Assembly (NCBI GenBank): GCA_031261635.1
Contig: JAISJH010000107.1
Location: 1-32,027, forward strand
Reading direction: 5' to 3'
DNA: 32,027 bases
Source: Oscillospiraceae bacterium
GTDB lineage: Bacteria > Bacillota > Clostridia > Oscillospirales > Oscillospiraceae
Part shown: positions 8,624-18,049 of the stretch, one piece after another
Layout of the letters: the number at the start of each line of letters is the position of its first letter
How positions within the stretch are numbered: the first letter of the stretch is position 1
Position numbers and translations under genes: made by a program
Notes under the pieces: model-generated
Told to the model about the DNA's origin: nothing
The model's database searches: none
What the model saw: the letters and a program-made list of their open reading frames with translations, nothing else

Positions 8624-10198
8624 ATGGCTAAACTGTACTACGCAGAGGATTGCGACAAGTCGGTCCTCAAAGGCAAAACAATCGCAATCATTGGCTACGG
8701 GAGCCAGGGACACGCCCACGCCCTCAACCTCCGCGACAGCGGCTACGACGTAATCGTAGGACTGTATGAGGGTTCAAAATCAGCCGAAGCCGCGCGCGCC
8801 GACGGCTTCAAAGTCGTAACCTCCGCCGAGGCCGTCAAGGCCGCCGACGTCGTTACTATTCTCATTAACGACGAGAAGCAGCCGGAACTTTACAGAAAAA
8901 GCGTCGAGGCTAATTTGCGCCCCGGGACTACTCTCGCGTTTGCCCACGGCTTCAACATTCACTACGGGCAGATTGTCCCGCCCGCTGATGTTGACGTAAT
9001 TATGATTGCTCCCAAAGGCCCCGGTCATACCGTTCGCAGTCAGTTTGAGGAAGGCAAGGGAGTACCCGATTTAATCGCGGTTTACCAAAACGCCAGCGGC
9101 AAGGCAAAAGAGACAGCTCTCGCCTACGCCGACGGTATCGGCGGCTCACGCGCCGGAATCCTCGAGACCACGTTCAAAGAGGAAACCGAGACAGACCTGT
9201 TCGGCGAGCAGGCCGTACTTTGCGGCGGCGTTTCCGCGCTTATGAAAGCAGGCTTTGAAACGCTCGTAGAAGCCGGATATCAGCCGGAGAGCGCGTATTT
9301 TGAATGCGTTCACGAGCTGAAACTCATCATCGACCTCGTTGTTTCGCAGGGTCTGTCGTTTATGCGCTCGTCAATCAGCGACACCGCCGAATACGGCGAC
9401 TACACCGCCGGACCGCGCATTATCACCGCCGATACCAAAAAGGAAATGAAAAAAATCCTCGCCGAGATTCAGGACGGAACTTTCGCGCGCAACTGGATTG
9501 TTGAAAACCAGGCAAACCGCCCGAGTTTCACCGCCCTGCGCCGTCTCCAGTCCGAGCATTTAATCAACAGCGTCGGCGACGAGCTTCGCTCGAAAATGAG
9601 CTGGAAAAAGCCGGAGCCGAAGGCAATTCCCGCCGCCGAACCTATTTTACAGCTTCCCGCCGTAGTTGAAATTGACGTCCCGGAAGTTATCGCCGAAGCT
9701 CCCGTTGACGCTCCGGTTGAAGCGGTAGTCGAAACCAAGACAAAACGCAAATACACACGCAAGGCCGATAAAGCAGCAAAAGTCCCCGCCAAGACCACAA
9801 GGGGAAAGGGCAAAGCCGCAAAACCCGCAAAACCCGCAAAACCCGCAAAAGCTCCTAAAGCCGCGAAAGCCGCAAGCGCACCCAAAACGGGAAGGAGAAG
9901 CCGGAAGGCCGAAGTAATTCCCGAAGCCGCTCTGCCGGAAATTGCAATCCCGGAAATCCTCGTCCCGGAAGTTATCGTAGCCGAAGCTCCGGCGAAACGC
10001 AAATACACTCGTAAACCCAAAGCCGAAGCCGCGCCTGTGATTGAAACTCCTGTCATTGAAGAACCAATCATCGAAACCGCGGTAATCGAGGAACCCGTAA
10101 TCGACGAATCGCCTGTCGCTGAAGTCGAAGCAATCGCCGCCGAAGTCGAAGCTCCCGTCGTTAAGCAAAAGAGAAAATATACAAGGAAGGCTAAATAA
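8624..10198 (+). CDS. ilvC: Ketol-acid reductoisomerase (class I-like core) with a ~194-aa Lys-rich C-terminal extension
   Basis: Core: [50 protein letters not shown]. From residue 331 (nt 9614) the ORF continues into KRKYTRK motifs and [21 protein letters not shown]. Confidence 0.95.
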   Translation: MAKLYYAEDCDKSVLKGKTIAIIGYGSQGHAHALNLRDSGYDVIVGLYEGSKSAEAARADGFKVVTSAEAVKAADVVTILINDEKQPELYRKSVEANLRPGTTLAFAHGFNIHYGQIVPPADVDVIMIAPKGPGHTVRSQFEEGKGVPDLIAVYQNASGKAKETALAYADGIGGSRAGILETTFKEETETDLFGEQAVLCGGVSALMKAGFETLVEAGYQPESAYFECVHELKLIIDLVVSQGLSFMRSSISDTAEYGDYTAGPRIITADTKKEMKKILAEIQDGTFARNWIVENQANRPSFTALRRLQSEHLINSVGDELRSKMSWKKPEPKAIPAAEPILQLPAVVEIDVPEVIAEAPVDAPVEAVVETKTKRKYTRKADKAAKVPAKTTRGKGKAAKPAKPAKPAKAPKAAKAASAPKTGRRSRKAEVIPEAALPEIAIPEILVPEVIVAEAPAKRKYTRKPKAEAAPVIETPVIEEPIIETAVIEEPVIDESPVAEVEAIAAEVEAPVVKQKRKYTRKAK

Positions 10199-11844
10199 TG
10201 ATTAGCGACAGCATTAAACTAGGCAGTGAGCGCGCTCCGCACCGCTCACTGCTTAAGGCGAACGGGCTTACCGACGCTCAAATCGCGAAACCTATTATCG
10301 GTGTCGTCAATTCCTACAACGAGATTGCGCCCGGACACGCGGGGCTGAACCTTATCGCGAGAGCCGTCAAGGACGGCGTACTCGCGGGCGGCGGCACACC
10401 GCTTGAATTTAACACAATCGGAATTTGCGACGGTATAGCTATGGGACACGCGGGAATGAAATATTCCCTCGCGTCCCGTGAGATTATTGCAGACAGCGTT
10501 GAATGTATGGTTCAGGCGCATCAATTTGACGGTCTTGTGTTTATACCGAACTGCGACAAAATTGTTCCCGGAATGTTAATGGCGGCGGCGCGGCTGAATA
10601 TTCCGTCTATCTTCATTTCCGGCGGTCCTATGCTCTCTAATGACGGGCGCGACCTCAACAGCGTTTTTGAAGCCGTGGGACGCTACAAGGCAGGGAACTG
10701 CACAGACAGCGAGCTTGCGGAAATTGAGGGCGAGGCCTGCCCCACCTGCGGCTCCTGCTCGGGAATGTTCACGGCAAACTCTATGAACTGCCTTTGCGAA
10801 GCTTTGGGAATCGCGCTCTCCGGCAACGGAACCGTTCCGGCGGTATTCGCGAAACGTATAAGGCTCGCGAAATCAGCGGGCGAGCGGATTGTTGAGCTTA
10901 TTCAAAAAGATGTTAAAGCTCTTGATATTTTGACGGAGGCGGCTTTCAAAAACGCTATCACAGTTGATATGGCTCTCGGCTGTTCCACTAACTCCGTACT
11001 GCACCTCGCGGCTATCGCAAACGAAGCGGGGTTTTCGTTCAACCTCAAAATGATAAACGAAATAAGCGAGAACACGCCGAACCTCTGCAAACTCGCTCCC
11101 GCCGGGAAGCACCATATGCAGGACCTAGACAAAGCGGGCGGCGTGTACGCGGTAATGGGCGAACTGGCAAAAACCGAGCTGCTCGATAAAACCGCGCTCA
11201 CCGTGAACGGTAAAACCGTCGGGCAGATTACCGACAAGCTTGAAACTAAAGACGCCTATGTAATTCGCCCGATTGACAACCCTTACAGCAAAACGGGTGG
11301 GCTGGCGGTTCTGTTCGGAAACCTCGCGGAAAACGGGGCTGTTGTAAAGCGTTCGGCTGTCGCGCCGGAAATGTTAAAATACAGCGGCACAGCAAAAGTT
11401 TTCGACAGCGAGGAGGACGCAATTACCGCAATCTACGGCAAAAAAATCGCAAAAGGCGACGTGGTTGTAATCCGCTACGAGGGTCCGGCGGGCGGTCCCG
11501 GTATGCGCGAAATGCTCTCGCCCACGAGCGCGATTGCGGGAATGGGGCTTGACAAAGACGTCGCGCTCATAACCGACGGGCGTTTCTCGGGAGCCTCACG
11601 CGGCGCGTCAATCGGTCACGTATCGCCGGAAGCCGCGAGCGGCGGGCTGATAGCCTACCTCAAAGACGGCGACATTATAAACATCGATATTCCTAACTAT
11701 TCGCTGTCGGTAAATCTTTCAGACGGCGAAATTGCGGAAAGAAAAGCTACGATGAAACTAAAAGAACCGCAGAAATTAAAAGGCTATCTTGCGCGTTACG
11801 CAAAAACCGTTTCCTCCGCAGACAAAGGAGGAGTTATCAATTGA
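10198..11844 (+). CDS. ilvD: Dihydroxy-acid dehydratase
   Basis: [24 protein letters not shown] and [17 protein letters not shown] signatures; start overlaps ilvC stop (taATG). Confidence 0.95.
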   Translation: MISDSIKLGSERAPHRSLLKANGLTDAQIAKPIIGVVNSYNEIAPGHAGLNLIARAVKDGVLAGGGTPLEFNTIGICDGIAMGHAGMKYSLASREIIADSVECMVQAHQFDGLVFIPNCDKIVPGMLMAAARLNIPSIFISGGPMLSNDGRDLNSVFEAVGRYKAGNCTDSELAEIEGEACPTCGSCSGMFTANSMNCLCEALGIALSGNGTVPAVFAKRIRLAKSAGERIVELIQKDVKALDILTEAAFKNAITVDMALGCSTNSVLHLAAIANEAGFSFNLKMINEISENTPNLCKLAPAGKHHMQDLDKAGGVYAVMGELAKTELLDKTALTVNGKTVGQITDKLETKDAYVIRPIDNPYSKTGGLAVLFGNLAENGAVVKRSAVAPEMLKYSGTAKVFDSEEDAITAIYGKKIAKGDVVVIRYEGPAGGPGMREMLSPTSAIAGMGLDKDVALITDGRFSGASRGASIGHVSPEAASGGLIAYLKDGDIINIDIPNYSLSVNLSDGEIAERKATMKLKEPQKLKGYLARYAKTVSSADKGGVIN

Positions 11845-11873
11845 TAATTGATAATTGATAATTGACAATTACG
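11840..11873. repeat. Heptanucleotide repeat at ilvD stop codon
   Basis: ttgataa x3 then ttgacaa. Confidence 0.8.
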
Positions 11874-11900
11874 CGCTCGGCGCGGGACGGATTTACTATT

Positions 11901-13115
11901 ATGAACGACACTTTACGTATATCGGATATTGAACGTGCCGCAGAGCGTTTGCGCGGGGTGCTTCACGCTACTCCGCTTGACCGTTCCGCGACATTTTCCG
12001 CAATGTCCGGCGCGGAAATTTACCTTAAATACGAGCATTTGCAAAAAACCGGCTCTTTCAAAATTCGCGGGGCTTACAATAAACTTTGCGAATTAAAAGA
12101 GGCCGGGGAAGTCGCCGAAGTCGTAGCCGCGTCTGCGGGAAATCACGCGCAGGGCGTGGCGTTTGCTTCGGCGAAACTCGGAATATCGGCGACAATCGTT
12201 ATGCCAAAATCAACTCCGCTCGTCAAAGTCAAGGCCACCGAGGGTTACGGCGCGAACGTCGTACTCGCCGGCGACAGCTACGACGACGCGTATGAGGCCT
12301 CCGTGAAAATCTGCGAGGAGCGCGGCGCGGTGTTCATTCACCCCTTCAACGATTTATCGGTCGTGGCGGGGCAAGGCACAATCGGTCACGATATTTTGAA
12401 AGCGCTTCCGAATGTTGACGTAATTTTCATTCCGGCGGGCGGCGGCGGCTTGCTCGCGGGGACGGCGTTTTATCTGAAAAATATCAATCCGCGAATTAAA
12501 ATAATCGGCGTGCAGGCAGAGGGCGCGGACGCGATTTCTCAATCCTTCAAGGCGAAAAGCAAAATTTCCACGCCGAATGTTTCAACTATCGCCGACGGAA
12601 TTGCCGTCAAAAGCCCCGGCGACCTTACTCTCGGGCTGATTAACAAATACGTTGACGACGTTGTGACAGTTTCAGACGCTGAAATTTCCTCGGCAATTCT
12701 GAATTTGCTCGAACGCTGCAAACAAGTCGTGGAGCCGGCGGGAGCCTCCTCGCTCGCGGCGGCGCTTCGCGCGGGTGAGGAATATCGCGGCAAACGCTGT
12801 GTCTGCCTGCTGTCGGGCGGCAATATTGACGTAGGATTTATTCACAGAATTATCGAAATCGGGCTTGTCGCGCGCGGACGAAAACTCAAATTCAAGACGG
12901 TTCTTCCGGACGTTCCGGGAAGTCTCGAAAAATTCTCACACATTTGTTCGGAAAATCAAGCGAATATCGTCCAGGTTCAGTACGACCGAATGAGCGCGGA
13001 ACTAGACCCGCAGGAGGTAATTCTACACGTAGCCTGCGAAGTAAGCGACAGCAACCACGCGCTCCGCGTTACAAACGCGCTTGAAAAAGCGGGATACAAG
13101 GTTATTAAAGAATAG
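11901..13115 (+). CDS. ilvA: Threonine ammonia-lyase (threonine dehydratase) with C-terminal ACT-like domain
   Basis: KYEHLQKTGSFKIRGAYNKL (PLP lysine), AASAGNHAQGVAFA, and PAGGGGLLAG. ATG 11901 preferred to ORF-track start 11862. Confidence 0.9.
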   Translation: MNDTLRISDIERAAERLRGVLHATPLDRSATFSAMSGAEIYLKYEHLQKTGSFKIRGAYNKLCELKEAGEVAEVVAASAGNHAQGVAFASAKLGISATIVMPKSTPLVKVKATEGYGANVVLAGDSYDDAYEASVKICEERGAVFIHPFNDLSVVAGQGTIGHDILKALPNVDVIFIPAGGGGLLAGTAFYLKNINPRIKIIGVQAEGADAISQSFKAKSKISTPNVSTIADGIAVKSPGDLTLGLINKYVDDVVTVSDAEISSAILNLLERCKQVVEPAGASSLAAALRAGEEYRGKRCVCLLSGGNIDVGFIHRIIEIGLVARGRKLKFKTVLPDVPGSLEKFSHICSENQANIVQVQYDRMSAELDPQEVILHVACEVSDSNHALRVTNALEKAGYKVIKE

Positions 13116-13190
13116 ATAATAGTTATTAAATATTAAATATTATTAGACATCTAATATCTGATATTTAATATTTGATATCTGATATTTGCT
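13112..13190. repeat. Heptanucleotide-periodic array with internal inversion
   Basis: agataat agttatt aaatatt aaatatt attagac atctaat atctgat atttaat atttgat atctgat atttgct. Confidence 0.85.
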
Positions 13191-13208
13191 AAAAAATGGG
13201 GGTTTATT

Positions 13209-14138
13209 ATGCAAACTACGACTTTGGGGCGCACGGGACTGACCGTTTCCGTCGCGGGACTTGGTTGCGGAGGTTTTTCGCGAATCGGAATTACGCAGGG
13301 GCTTACACACGCGGCCGGAATTGTCCGCGCGGCGTTCGACGAGGGCGTGACATTTTTCGATACCGCCGCCGTGTACGGTACGCAGGAGGCTGTCGGAGCG
13401 GGACTTGCTGGCTTGCCGCGCGATAAATATGTTCTGTCAACAAAATTTGCCTACCGCGGTCCCGCCGGACTGATTACCGCTGAAAAAGCCGGGGAAAGTT
13501 TAGCGGAAAGTCTGCGTTTTTTGAAAACCGATTACATTGATGTTTTCCACATTCACGCGCTCAACGCCGCCGATTACGGCTATGCGCTTGATACACTTTT
13601 GCCCTTTTTACAAAAAGCGAAAGAGCAGGGAAAAATTCGCTTTTTAGGCGTTACGGAACAATTCGCGGTCGATACTTCGCACGAAATGTTCAAAATTTCT
13701 CTGCCGGACAATTTATTTGACGTAATTATGACGGGCTACAATATTCTAAATCCGAGCGCGGCTAAATCCGTCCTGCCGCTTGCGATAAAAAATAATACCG
13801 GCGTGCTAAATATGTTCGCGGTGCGCTCCGCGCTGCACAATCCCGAACAATTAAAAATTGATATTTCGCGAATTTTAGAGCGCGGACAGGGCGGCGAAAA
13901 CCTCAACGAAAATTCGCTGGAATTTTTAACAAAAGACGGTTTAGCGCAAAGTTTAACAGAAGCGGCGTACCGCTTCTGCCGCCACACTGCGGGCATTTCC
14001 GTAACGCTCACCGGCACGGGAAATATTGAACATTTACGCGAAAATTTGAAAGCGATAAATGAGGCTCCGTTGCCCGAATTTGCGCTTGAAAAACTCGCGA
14101 AATTATTCGGAAATGTCGACTGCGTTTCCGGTCAGTAA
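13209..14138 (+). CDS. Aldo/keto reductase family oxidoreductase
   Basis: LGRTGLTVSVAGLGCGGF, FDTAAVYG, and LKTDYIDVFHIHAL. Confidence 0.9.
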   Translation: MQTTTLGRTGLTVSVAGLGCGGFSRIGITQGLTHAAGIVRAAFDEGVTFFDTAAVYGTQEAVGAGLAGLPRDKYVLSTKFAYRGPAGLITAEKAGESLAESLRFLKTDYIDVFHIHALNAADYGYALDTLLPFLQKAKEQGKIRFLGVTEQFAVDTSHEMFKISLPDNLFDVIMTGYNILNPSAAKSVLPLAIKNNTGVLNMFAVRSALHNPEQLKIDISRILERGQGGENLNENSLEFLTKDGLAQSLTEAAYRFCRHTAGISVTLTGTGNIEHLRENLKAINEAPLPEFALEKLAKLFGNVDCVSGQ

Positions 14139-14170
14139 AATAATAATTTACATAAAAAGAGGTAACAAAA

Positions 14171-15253
14171 ATGTCACAAAAAATCCCCTTTGACCAAAAA
14201 GAACTTGAAGTCGTGCGCGAAGTTCCCGGCTTCAACACGCCCTATCCCTCGCAAACTTTTAATTTCCCCGTTTCGCCAAAAGAGGGCGTAATCGCGGCCT
14301 ATAAACGCGAGCCGATTTGGCAAATTTCCGGTGTTGAAACGGCGTATTTCGCGCCAAAAGTTAACCCCGACAATGTCGCGCGGGCCTTTGTAATGGACGG
14401 CTCCGGCTTTGGCTTCGGAAGCGGCGGCGGCCCCGATATGTTCGGAATTGAGTGGGAATACGTCCCGGCGGTCGGCGGCTCGATGGTGCGCCCCGGTAAA
14501 GCCCTTATGGAGGACGCGAACGACTGGGAAGATTTAGTAAAATTTCCCGATATTTCAAAATGGGACTGGAAAGAATCCGCGGAATTAAATAAAAATTATT
14601 TCAGCGACACGCAATTCAACAGCTGCTGGCAGCAAAACGGATTTTTTGAGCGTCTGATTTCTTTTATGGATTTCGAGGGCGCGGCAATGGCGATACTCGA
14701 CGAGGATCAGCGCGACGCGGTAAAAGCGTTATTTATGAAACTCGCGGATTTATATATAGATATTTTTGACGAATATCTCAAATATTATCCAAAAATTGAC
14801 GGATTTTTCTTCCACGACGACTGGGGTTCGCAAAAAGAAACATTTTTTAATCCAAAATTATCGGAGGAATGTATCGTTCCGGCGATGAAAAAATTAACAG
14901 AATTTATCCATTCGCGCGGGCGTTTAGCGGAGCTTCACTCCTGCGGTCAGGCGTTGAAGCAGGTTCCGAATTTCGCTGCGGCGGGCTGGGACCGCTGGGA
15001 CGGTCAGCTAATGAACGATACGGCAAAGATTTACGAATTATACGGCGATAAAATTATCGTCGGCGTAACCCCGGATACATTCGACCCGGCGGCAATTTCC
15101 GAAGCAGAGCAACGCAAATTAGCCCGCGAATACGCGCAAAAATTCTGCGACCCTAAAAAGCCCTCCGCGTTCAACAGTTACGGAGCCTTCGCGATGTCAA
15201 CCGCGTACCGTCAGGAATTGTACATCGCTTCCCGCGAATTATACGGAAAATAA
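14171..15253 (+). CDS. Uroporphyrinogen decarboxylase (UroD/MtaA)-family protein
   Basis: FFHDDWGSQKETFFNPKLSEECIVPAMKKLTEFIHSRGRLAELHSCGQ and the overall UroD-superfamily pattern. Confidence 0.8.
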   Translation: MSQKIPFDQKELEVVREVPGFNTPYPSQTFNFPVSPKEGVIAAYKREPIWQISGVETAYFAPKVNPDNVARAFVMDGSGFGFGSGGGPDMFGIEWEYVPAVGGSMVRPGKALMEDANDWEDLVKFPDISKWDWKESAELNKNYFSDTQFNSCWQQNGFFERLISFMDFEGAAMAILDEDQRDAVKALFMKLADLYIDIFDEYLKYYPKIDGFFFHDDWGSQKETFFNPKLSEECIVPAMKKLTEFIHSRGRLAELHSCGQALKQVPNFAAAGWDRWDGQLMNDTAKIYELYGDKIIVGVTPDTFDPAAISEAEQRKLAREYAQKFCDPKKPSAFNSYGAFAMSTAYRQELYIASRELYGK

Positions 15254-15270
15254 TTTTCGCAAAAAAATTA

Positions 15271-15305
15271 AATCGGGCGGTAATTTGCTGCCCGATTATT
15301 TTTTG
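15271..15305 (+). terminator. Intrinsic terminator after UroD-family gene
   Basis: AATCGGGCggtaatttgctGCCCGATTatttttt. Confidence 0.75.
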
Positions 15306-15311
15306 AAAATT

Positions 15312-16049
15312 TTATAAAATTTTCATCACCGCGCGAAAAATTTCACCAATCGGCGCGTGACTTGCAAGCGTGGCTTCAGACTCGTAGCCGGTCGAAGTTT
15401 TGTTAATCAGCAAGAGATTTTTACCGAGAAAATACAGCAGCAATCCCGCCGCCGGATAGACCACGAGCGAGGTTCCGCCTACTATCAGCGTTTCCGCGTT
15501 CGCGATATATTTTACCGAGCGCGACATTACGTCCTCGTCGAGACCCTCCTCGTAAAGCACGACTTCCGGGCGAACCGTGCCGCCGCATTTTTCGCATTTT
15601 GGTATAATTTCTTCGTTTTTTATAACAAATTCAAGCGAATATTTCGCGCCGCATTTCACGCAGTATTGCCGCAAATTCGAGCCATGAAGCTCCAAAACCT
15701 CGCGGCTCCCCGCCGCCTGGTGCAGGCCGTCAATATTTTGCGTTATTACCGCTTGCAGGAGTTTGCGCTTTTCAAGTTCCGCGAGGGCGAGGTGCGCCGA
15801 ATTAGGTTTCGCTGTCAGCGAAATTAAATTTTCACGATAATATCTGAAAAATAATTCCGGCTTTTTAATAAAAAACGTGTGGCTGATAAGCTCCTCCGGC
15901 GAATATCCGTAGACTTCTTTTGCGGCGTAGAGGCCGCTTTCAGAGCGGAAATCCGCAATCCCGCTCTCGGTCGAAACACCCGCTCCGCCGAAGAAAACGA
16001 CGCTCCCGGCGCGGAGAATTTCAGCTAATTTTGTAATTTCCGCAGTCAT
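15312..16049 (-). CDS. Sir2-family NAD-dependent protein deacylase
   Basis: FFGGAGVSTESGIADFRSESGLY, TQNIDGLHQAAGS, LHGS, and CxxC/CxxC zinc site YCVKCGAKY...PKCEKCGG. ATG 16049 preferred. Confidence 0.93.
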   Translation of the reverse strand: MTAEITKLAEILRAGSVVFFGGAGVSTESGIADFRSESGLYAAKEVYGYSPEELISHTFFIKKPELFFRYYRENLISLTAKPNSAHLALAELEKRKLLQAVITQNIDGLHQAAGSREVLELHGSNLRQYCVKCGAKYSLEFVIKNEEIIPKCEKCGGTVRPEVVLYEEGLDEDVMSRSVKYIANAETLIVGGTSLVVYPAAGLLLYFLGKNLLLINKTSTGYESEATLASHAPIGEIFRAVMKIL

Positions 16050-16066
16050 AATAATTCCTCCAAATT

Positions 16067-17344
16067 TCACGGCTGATTTACGACACCGGTAAATAAAACC
16101 TGCCGCCCGCCGTCGTAAGTTTCGCCGTATAAAATAAATACAAAAGGCTTGTCGCAAATCATTTCAAAAGGCACCTGTTCCGGCTCCGGCGCCAGCGCGG
16201 CGCCTACGTCCATCGCGATTACCGTGACCGCCGCCGCCGTGGTTCCTTTTTCGTCGACATTTATTACAGATTTTTGCACCGCGCTTGAAATAAATAGCGG
16301 GTCATTTTCAATTAAACCGTTTATTACGGGATTTTCAGCGTCAAAAAGCGGTATTCCCAGCGCGGTCAAGCTGTCTTTTAGCTGCACTGCGCCGCTCTCA
16401 ATTTCAAAACGCGGCAATAATAATTTTCCCTCCGCGTAATCCCCGCCGTTTATAATTTCATCAAAATATCCGCTTGTCATTGACGTTAAAATTTCAACCG
16501 CGCTCTCCTCTTTTGGGAGCAAAATATATAGTCCGCCGTTTGTCTTGAAATTCATCGAAATTGCCTGTAATTTTTCGTCCTCATAATACACCTGTTTTTC
16601 ACTGTCGCGGCTCATATAAAACGCCCGGCTGTCACCCTCCGGCGAGTGAAAAGCGTCCTCTTTGGTATCGCCGGGATTAAATTCCCACGCCCACCTGTCG
16701 GAAAAATAAATCGCGTTAGCGATTGCGGCGACGGTATCTTCATTAAAATTTTCAATAATATTTTGTATCAAACCGTCGGTATTATCGCTCGCCCATTTAT
16801 TCACCGCGTCAACCGCTTTGCGCGAGGAAAAATCAACTTTTTGAAAATTCCCGCGAAAATAATCCGCAAAAGTCTGCGCGAAAGGCAATTTCAGCGTTTC
16901 TTTTTTATCAACAAAAACAGCGTTCGCAATTTTCAGCGGATTATTGTCAGTGCGCCGGTTGTCAGCGTTCGTCAGGTCGTAAAGCATACGCGAAGCCGCG
17001 TTATTTACATCGTCAACGCTCTGCCCCGCCGCGCCGAGCGCGTCTAATAATTCGGGTTTATTTTTCTTGTCGATAGCGTTCGAGAGCGCCGCCAGCGGGA
17101 GCCAAACTGAAAACGGCGAGCAAATAAAATTTGCGTTTTCAGCGTTTTTTACGAGCGCGGAGGACAGCCTAAACGCGAAATCATTCGCGCCTTTAGCTAC
17201 GGCCGCGATGTTTGAATTATCTTCGCCGCGAGCCGGGGCAATTAAATCTTTGGCGATTATCGGCTCGTCTTGTACCGTTGTTGTCGCGCAACCCGCAAAA
17301 ATTATGCTTATTAAAAATAAAAACGCAATTATTTTTCTATTCAT
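16067..17344 (-). CDS. Serpin (serine protease inhibitor family), lipoprotein
   Basis: Lipobox IFAGC; ANFICSPFSVWLPLAALSNA; ANAIYFSDRWAWEF; reactive-centre hinge VDEKGTTAAAVTVIAM; and PFVFILYGE. Confidence 0.9.
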   Translation of the reverse strand: MNRKIIAFLFLISIIFAGCATTTVQDEPIIAKDLIAPARGEDNSNIAAVAKGANDFAFRLSSALVKNAENANFICSPFSVWLPLAALSNAIDKKNKPELLDALGAAGQSVDDVNNAASRMLYDLTNADNRRTDNNPLKIANAVFVDKKETLKLPFAQTFADYFRGNFQKVDFSSRKAVDAVNKWASDNTDGLIQNIIENFNEDTVAAIANAIYFSDRWAWEFNPGDTKEDAFHSPEGDSRAFYMSRDSEKQVYYEDEKLQAISMNFKTNGGLYILLPKEESAVEILTSMTSGYFDEIINGGDYAEGKLLLPRFEIESGAVQLKDSLTALGIPLFDAENPVINGLIENDPLFISSAVQKSVINVDEKGTTAAAVTVIAMDVGAALAPEPEQVPFEMICDKPFVFILYGETYDGGRQVLFTGVVNQP

Positions 17345-18045
17345 TTATTCTCCTCTTTCATATTAAATAGTTTACTAAATTCCCTGGGAACAGGCGCGGA
17401 AAATTTCATAATTTCCGTAGTAATAGGGTGCGTAAATTCCAGCAAATGCGCGTGAAGCCCCAGTCTCCCGAGCGGATTTTGCGTAGCGCCGTACTTTTTG
17501 TCGCCGGTCACGGGGTTTCCAAGCTCTAACATATGCACGCGGATTTGATTTTTTCGCCCGGTTAAAAGGCGAATATCGAGCAGGGAAAACGCCGGAGCCT
17601 CCGCAATTACTTTATATTTCGTAATCGCCTCGAGACCGTCCCCCGCGCCGTTTGAGCGTCCCGAATACATTAAACGCGTTTTTGTTTCAAATAAAAATGT
17701 GCGGATTGTCCCCTCCGGCGCTTTTAATTTTCCCTCGACGACGGCCGTATAACCGCGGTTAATTACAATTTTATTCCAGTTTTCCTGCAAAGCGCGCTTA
17801 ATTTTTTCATTTTTCGCAAAGAGCAAAACGCCCGAAGTATCGCGGTCAAGGCGGTGAACAATAAAAACGCGCGCGCGGGGATTCCCTCCCGCGCGAACGT
17901 ACTCGGTAAGCTCACGGTAAGCCGTGCGGAGCTTTTCACTTTCAGACGCTATTGAAAGCAGCCCCGCCGGCTTATTTATAACGATTATTTCATTATTTTC
18001 ATAAATTATATCCGGCGAATTTTTGCGATTTTTATTATTCATCAT
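17341..18045 (-). CDS. RluA-family RNA pseudouridine synthase
   Basis: INKPAGLLS, VHRLDRDTSGVLLFAKN, and LLTGRKNQIRVHM signatures. Start at 18042/18045. Confidence 0.9.
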   Translation of the reverse strand: MMNNKNRKNSPDIIYENNEIIVINKPAGLLSIASESEKLRTAYRELTEYVRAGGNPRARVFIVHRLDRDTSGVLLFAKNEKIKRALQENWNKIVINRGYTAVVEGKLKAPEGTIRTFLFETKTRLMYSGRSNGAGDGLEAITKYKVIAEAPAFSLLDIRLLTGRKNQIRVHMLELGNPVTGDKKYGATQNPLGRLGLHAHLLEFTHPITTEIMKFSAPVPREFSKLFNMKEENK

Positions 18046-18049
18046 TCCC

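Noticed and set aside
9469-10168. Long antisense ORFs opposite the ilvC tail (200 aa and 173 aa)
   Set aside because: Low-complexity mirror of the repetitive tail; the sense frame is contiguous with IlvC and couples to ilvD.
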